64,000 nucleotides of DNA from Petrolisthes cinctipes (taxonomy: Eukaryota > Arthropoda > Malacostraca > Decapoda > Porcellanidae). The position numbers were made by a program, and so were the translations under genes. How positions within the stretch are numbered: position 1 is the first letter of the stretch; each line of letters opens with the position of its first letter. Positions 63,669 to 64,000 of the stretch are shown here, piece after piece. The stretch is from contig JAWQEG010000506.1 in NCBI GenBank assembly GCA_033782935.1, positions 310,001-374,000 on the forward strand, given 5' to 3'. Below the pieces are notes generated by a model. It searched no databases, was not told where the DNA came from, and was given only the letters and a program-made list of their open reading frames with translations.

Positions 63669-64000
63669 ATTTTTAGCATGTTTTGGGCCTGTATTTTAAA
63701 AAATACTCTAACACGGCGTAGGCATGTACAGATCGCTTCTGGAACCCAATAATCTCGAATTTTCGGGTGTTTTGAGCCTGAATTTGAGATATACACGGGT
63801 ACAGAAGATGCATACACATATTGACTTTAGGCACCTAAAATATCGACTTTCAGTATCTTTTAGGACTGTATTTTGAAAAACCCTAACACGAAGTAGGCAT
63901 GTACAGATCGCTTCTTCAACCCAAAAATATCGAATTTTCGGGTGTTTTAATTATGAATTTGAGATAAAAACAGGTACTAAAGATGCATGGACATATCAAC
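63669..64000. repeat. Segment duplicated at the right window edge, copy 2 (cut by window end)
   Basis: Partner of 59,625-59,956. Apart from the TTTTAAAAAATACTC region it appears identical up to the last base of the window, so the duplicated block continues beyond it. Just upstream, 63,400-63,660 matches 58,653-58,913 at a different offset (4,747 bp), so a breakpoint between two block copies lies near 63,665. Confidence 0.83.

Larger units (their letters stand above)
1..64000. repeat. 176-bp tandem satellite array, probable centromeric/pericentromeric
   Basis: Every line of the window is a copy of one monomer in a single orientation. Landmark words such as GGCATGTACAGATCGC, CGAATTTTCGGGTGTTTTG and AAAATATCGATTTT recur every 176 bp, with a few copies of 174-178 bp and rarer larger indels. 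My read consensus is 176 nt with 68 G+C (39%). Local monomers differ from it at a few to some 15% of positions. I saw no inverted segment, no unrelated insertion, no assembly gap and no unique flank, so both ends of the array lie outside the window. Monomer length and array size fit centromeric or pericentromeric satellites, which package one nucleosome per monomer. That role is inferred from architecture only. The strand is arbitrary. The family name is not recognised. Confidence 0.97.
52600..64000. repeat. Satellite zone 4: large recent tandem duplications
   Basis: Dominated by a family of blocks that begin with GAATTTAAAATATAAACGGG and AAATACTCTAACACTGAGTAGG monomers and occur near 52.7, 53.9, 56.7 and 60.95 kb. 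Nested duplications of about 1.23 kb (7 monomers) and 2.8 kb (16 monomers) account for most of 52.6-59.4 kb, and parts are re-used to 61.7 kb. Differences between copies are few, so this end of the window looks most recently homogenised. The zone runs off the right edge. Confidence 0.75.

Noticed and set aside
1..64000. Hundreds of open reading frames of 60-200 codons, many on the minus strand with similar peptides
   Set aside because: They are translations of the satellite. Because 176 = 3 x 58 + 2, each frame steps through all three registers and meets the same stops every few monomers, giving recurrent lengths near 60, 65, 100 and 107 codons. Overlapping frames on both strands are equally 'conserved', starts and stops follow monomer phase, and no codon-level constraint or gene signals are visible.
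1..64000. CRISPR array (regular repeats with spacers)
   Set aside because: There is no alternation of constant repeats and unique spacers. The whole 176-bp period is homologous from copy to copy.
1..64000. tRNA, rRNA, 5S RNA, small RNA genes, promoters or terminators
   Set aside because: Nothing in the monomer resembles these, and any chance TATA-like or T-run element recurs in hundreds of copies as part of the satellite.

Overview
The whole 64 kb window is one uninterrupted array of a tandem satellite repeat. I could support no protein-coding gene, RNA gene, transposon, telomere run, rDNA or unique-sequence island. The monomer is 176 bp, about 39% G+C, and all copies run head-to-tail in one orientation, so about 363 to 364 copies fit in the window. 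In a usual phase each monomer starts GGCATGTACAGATCGC, passes CCCAAAAATATCGAA, GGGTGTTTTGAGCC, CACATATCGACTTTGGGCAC, AAAATATCGATTTT and GCATGTTTTGGGCC, and ends at a TATTTTGAAAATA dyad followed by TCTARCAC and a GAGTA-like end. The length fits one nucleosome plus linker. This suggests centromeric or pericentromeric heterochromatin of a eukaryote. The 150-180 bp size class is typical of plant centromere satellites but not exclusive to plants, and I cannot name the species.

The monomer is itself an ancient dimer. Its two 88-bp halves align without gaps at about 60 of 88 positions (68%, counted by eye on my consensus). The array therefore has at least three levels: 88-bp half-units, the 176-bp monomer, and higher-order repeats (HORs) and block duplications of 3 to about 16 monomers.

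Layout by region. (1) About 1-16,980: the most heterogeneous part, with mixed monomer subtypes and small scattered duplications (8-monomer spacing at 1/1,409, adjacent identical monomers at 8,643-8,994, a near-identical pair at 10,661-11,014, dispersed 0.5-0.7 kb copies). (2) About 16,980-39,900: a patchwork of kilobase blocks re-used several times, including a 2.83 kb block copied 11,609 bp away, a block of about 1 kb present five times, a block of about 1.4 kb present three times in full or part, and a 1,056-bp tandem duplication. (3) About 39,900-52,600: short regular HORs, notably three consecutive units of exactly 528 bp (3 monomers) and two consecutive 705-bp units (4 monomers). (4) About 52,600-64,000: large recent-looking tandem duplications (7-monomer 1.23 kb and 16-monomer 2.8 kb), with one more duplication running off the right end.

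Recurrent sequence signals are a 15-bp motif matching the spacing of the mammalian CENP-B box at 7 of 9 essential bases (8 of 9 in at least three monomers), a near-perfect dyad GTATTTT-G-AAAATAC, a subset of monomers carrying the telo-box AAACCCTAA, and a consensus with no CpG depletion. The many open reading frames of 60-200 codons come from the 176-bp period (176 is not a multiple of 3) and are not annotated as genes.
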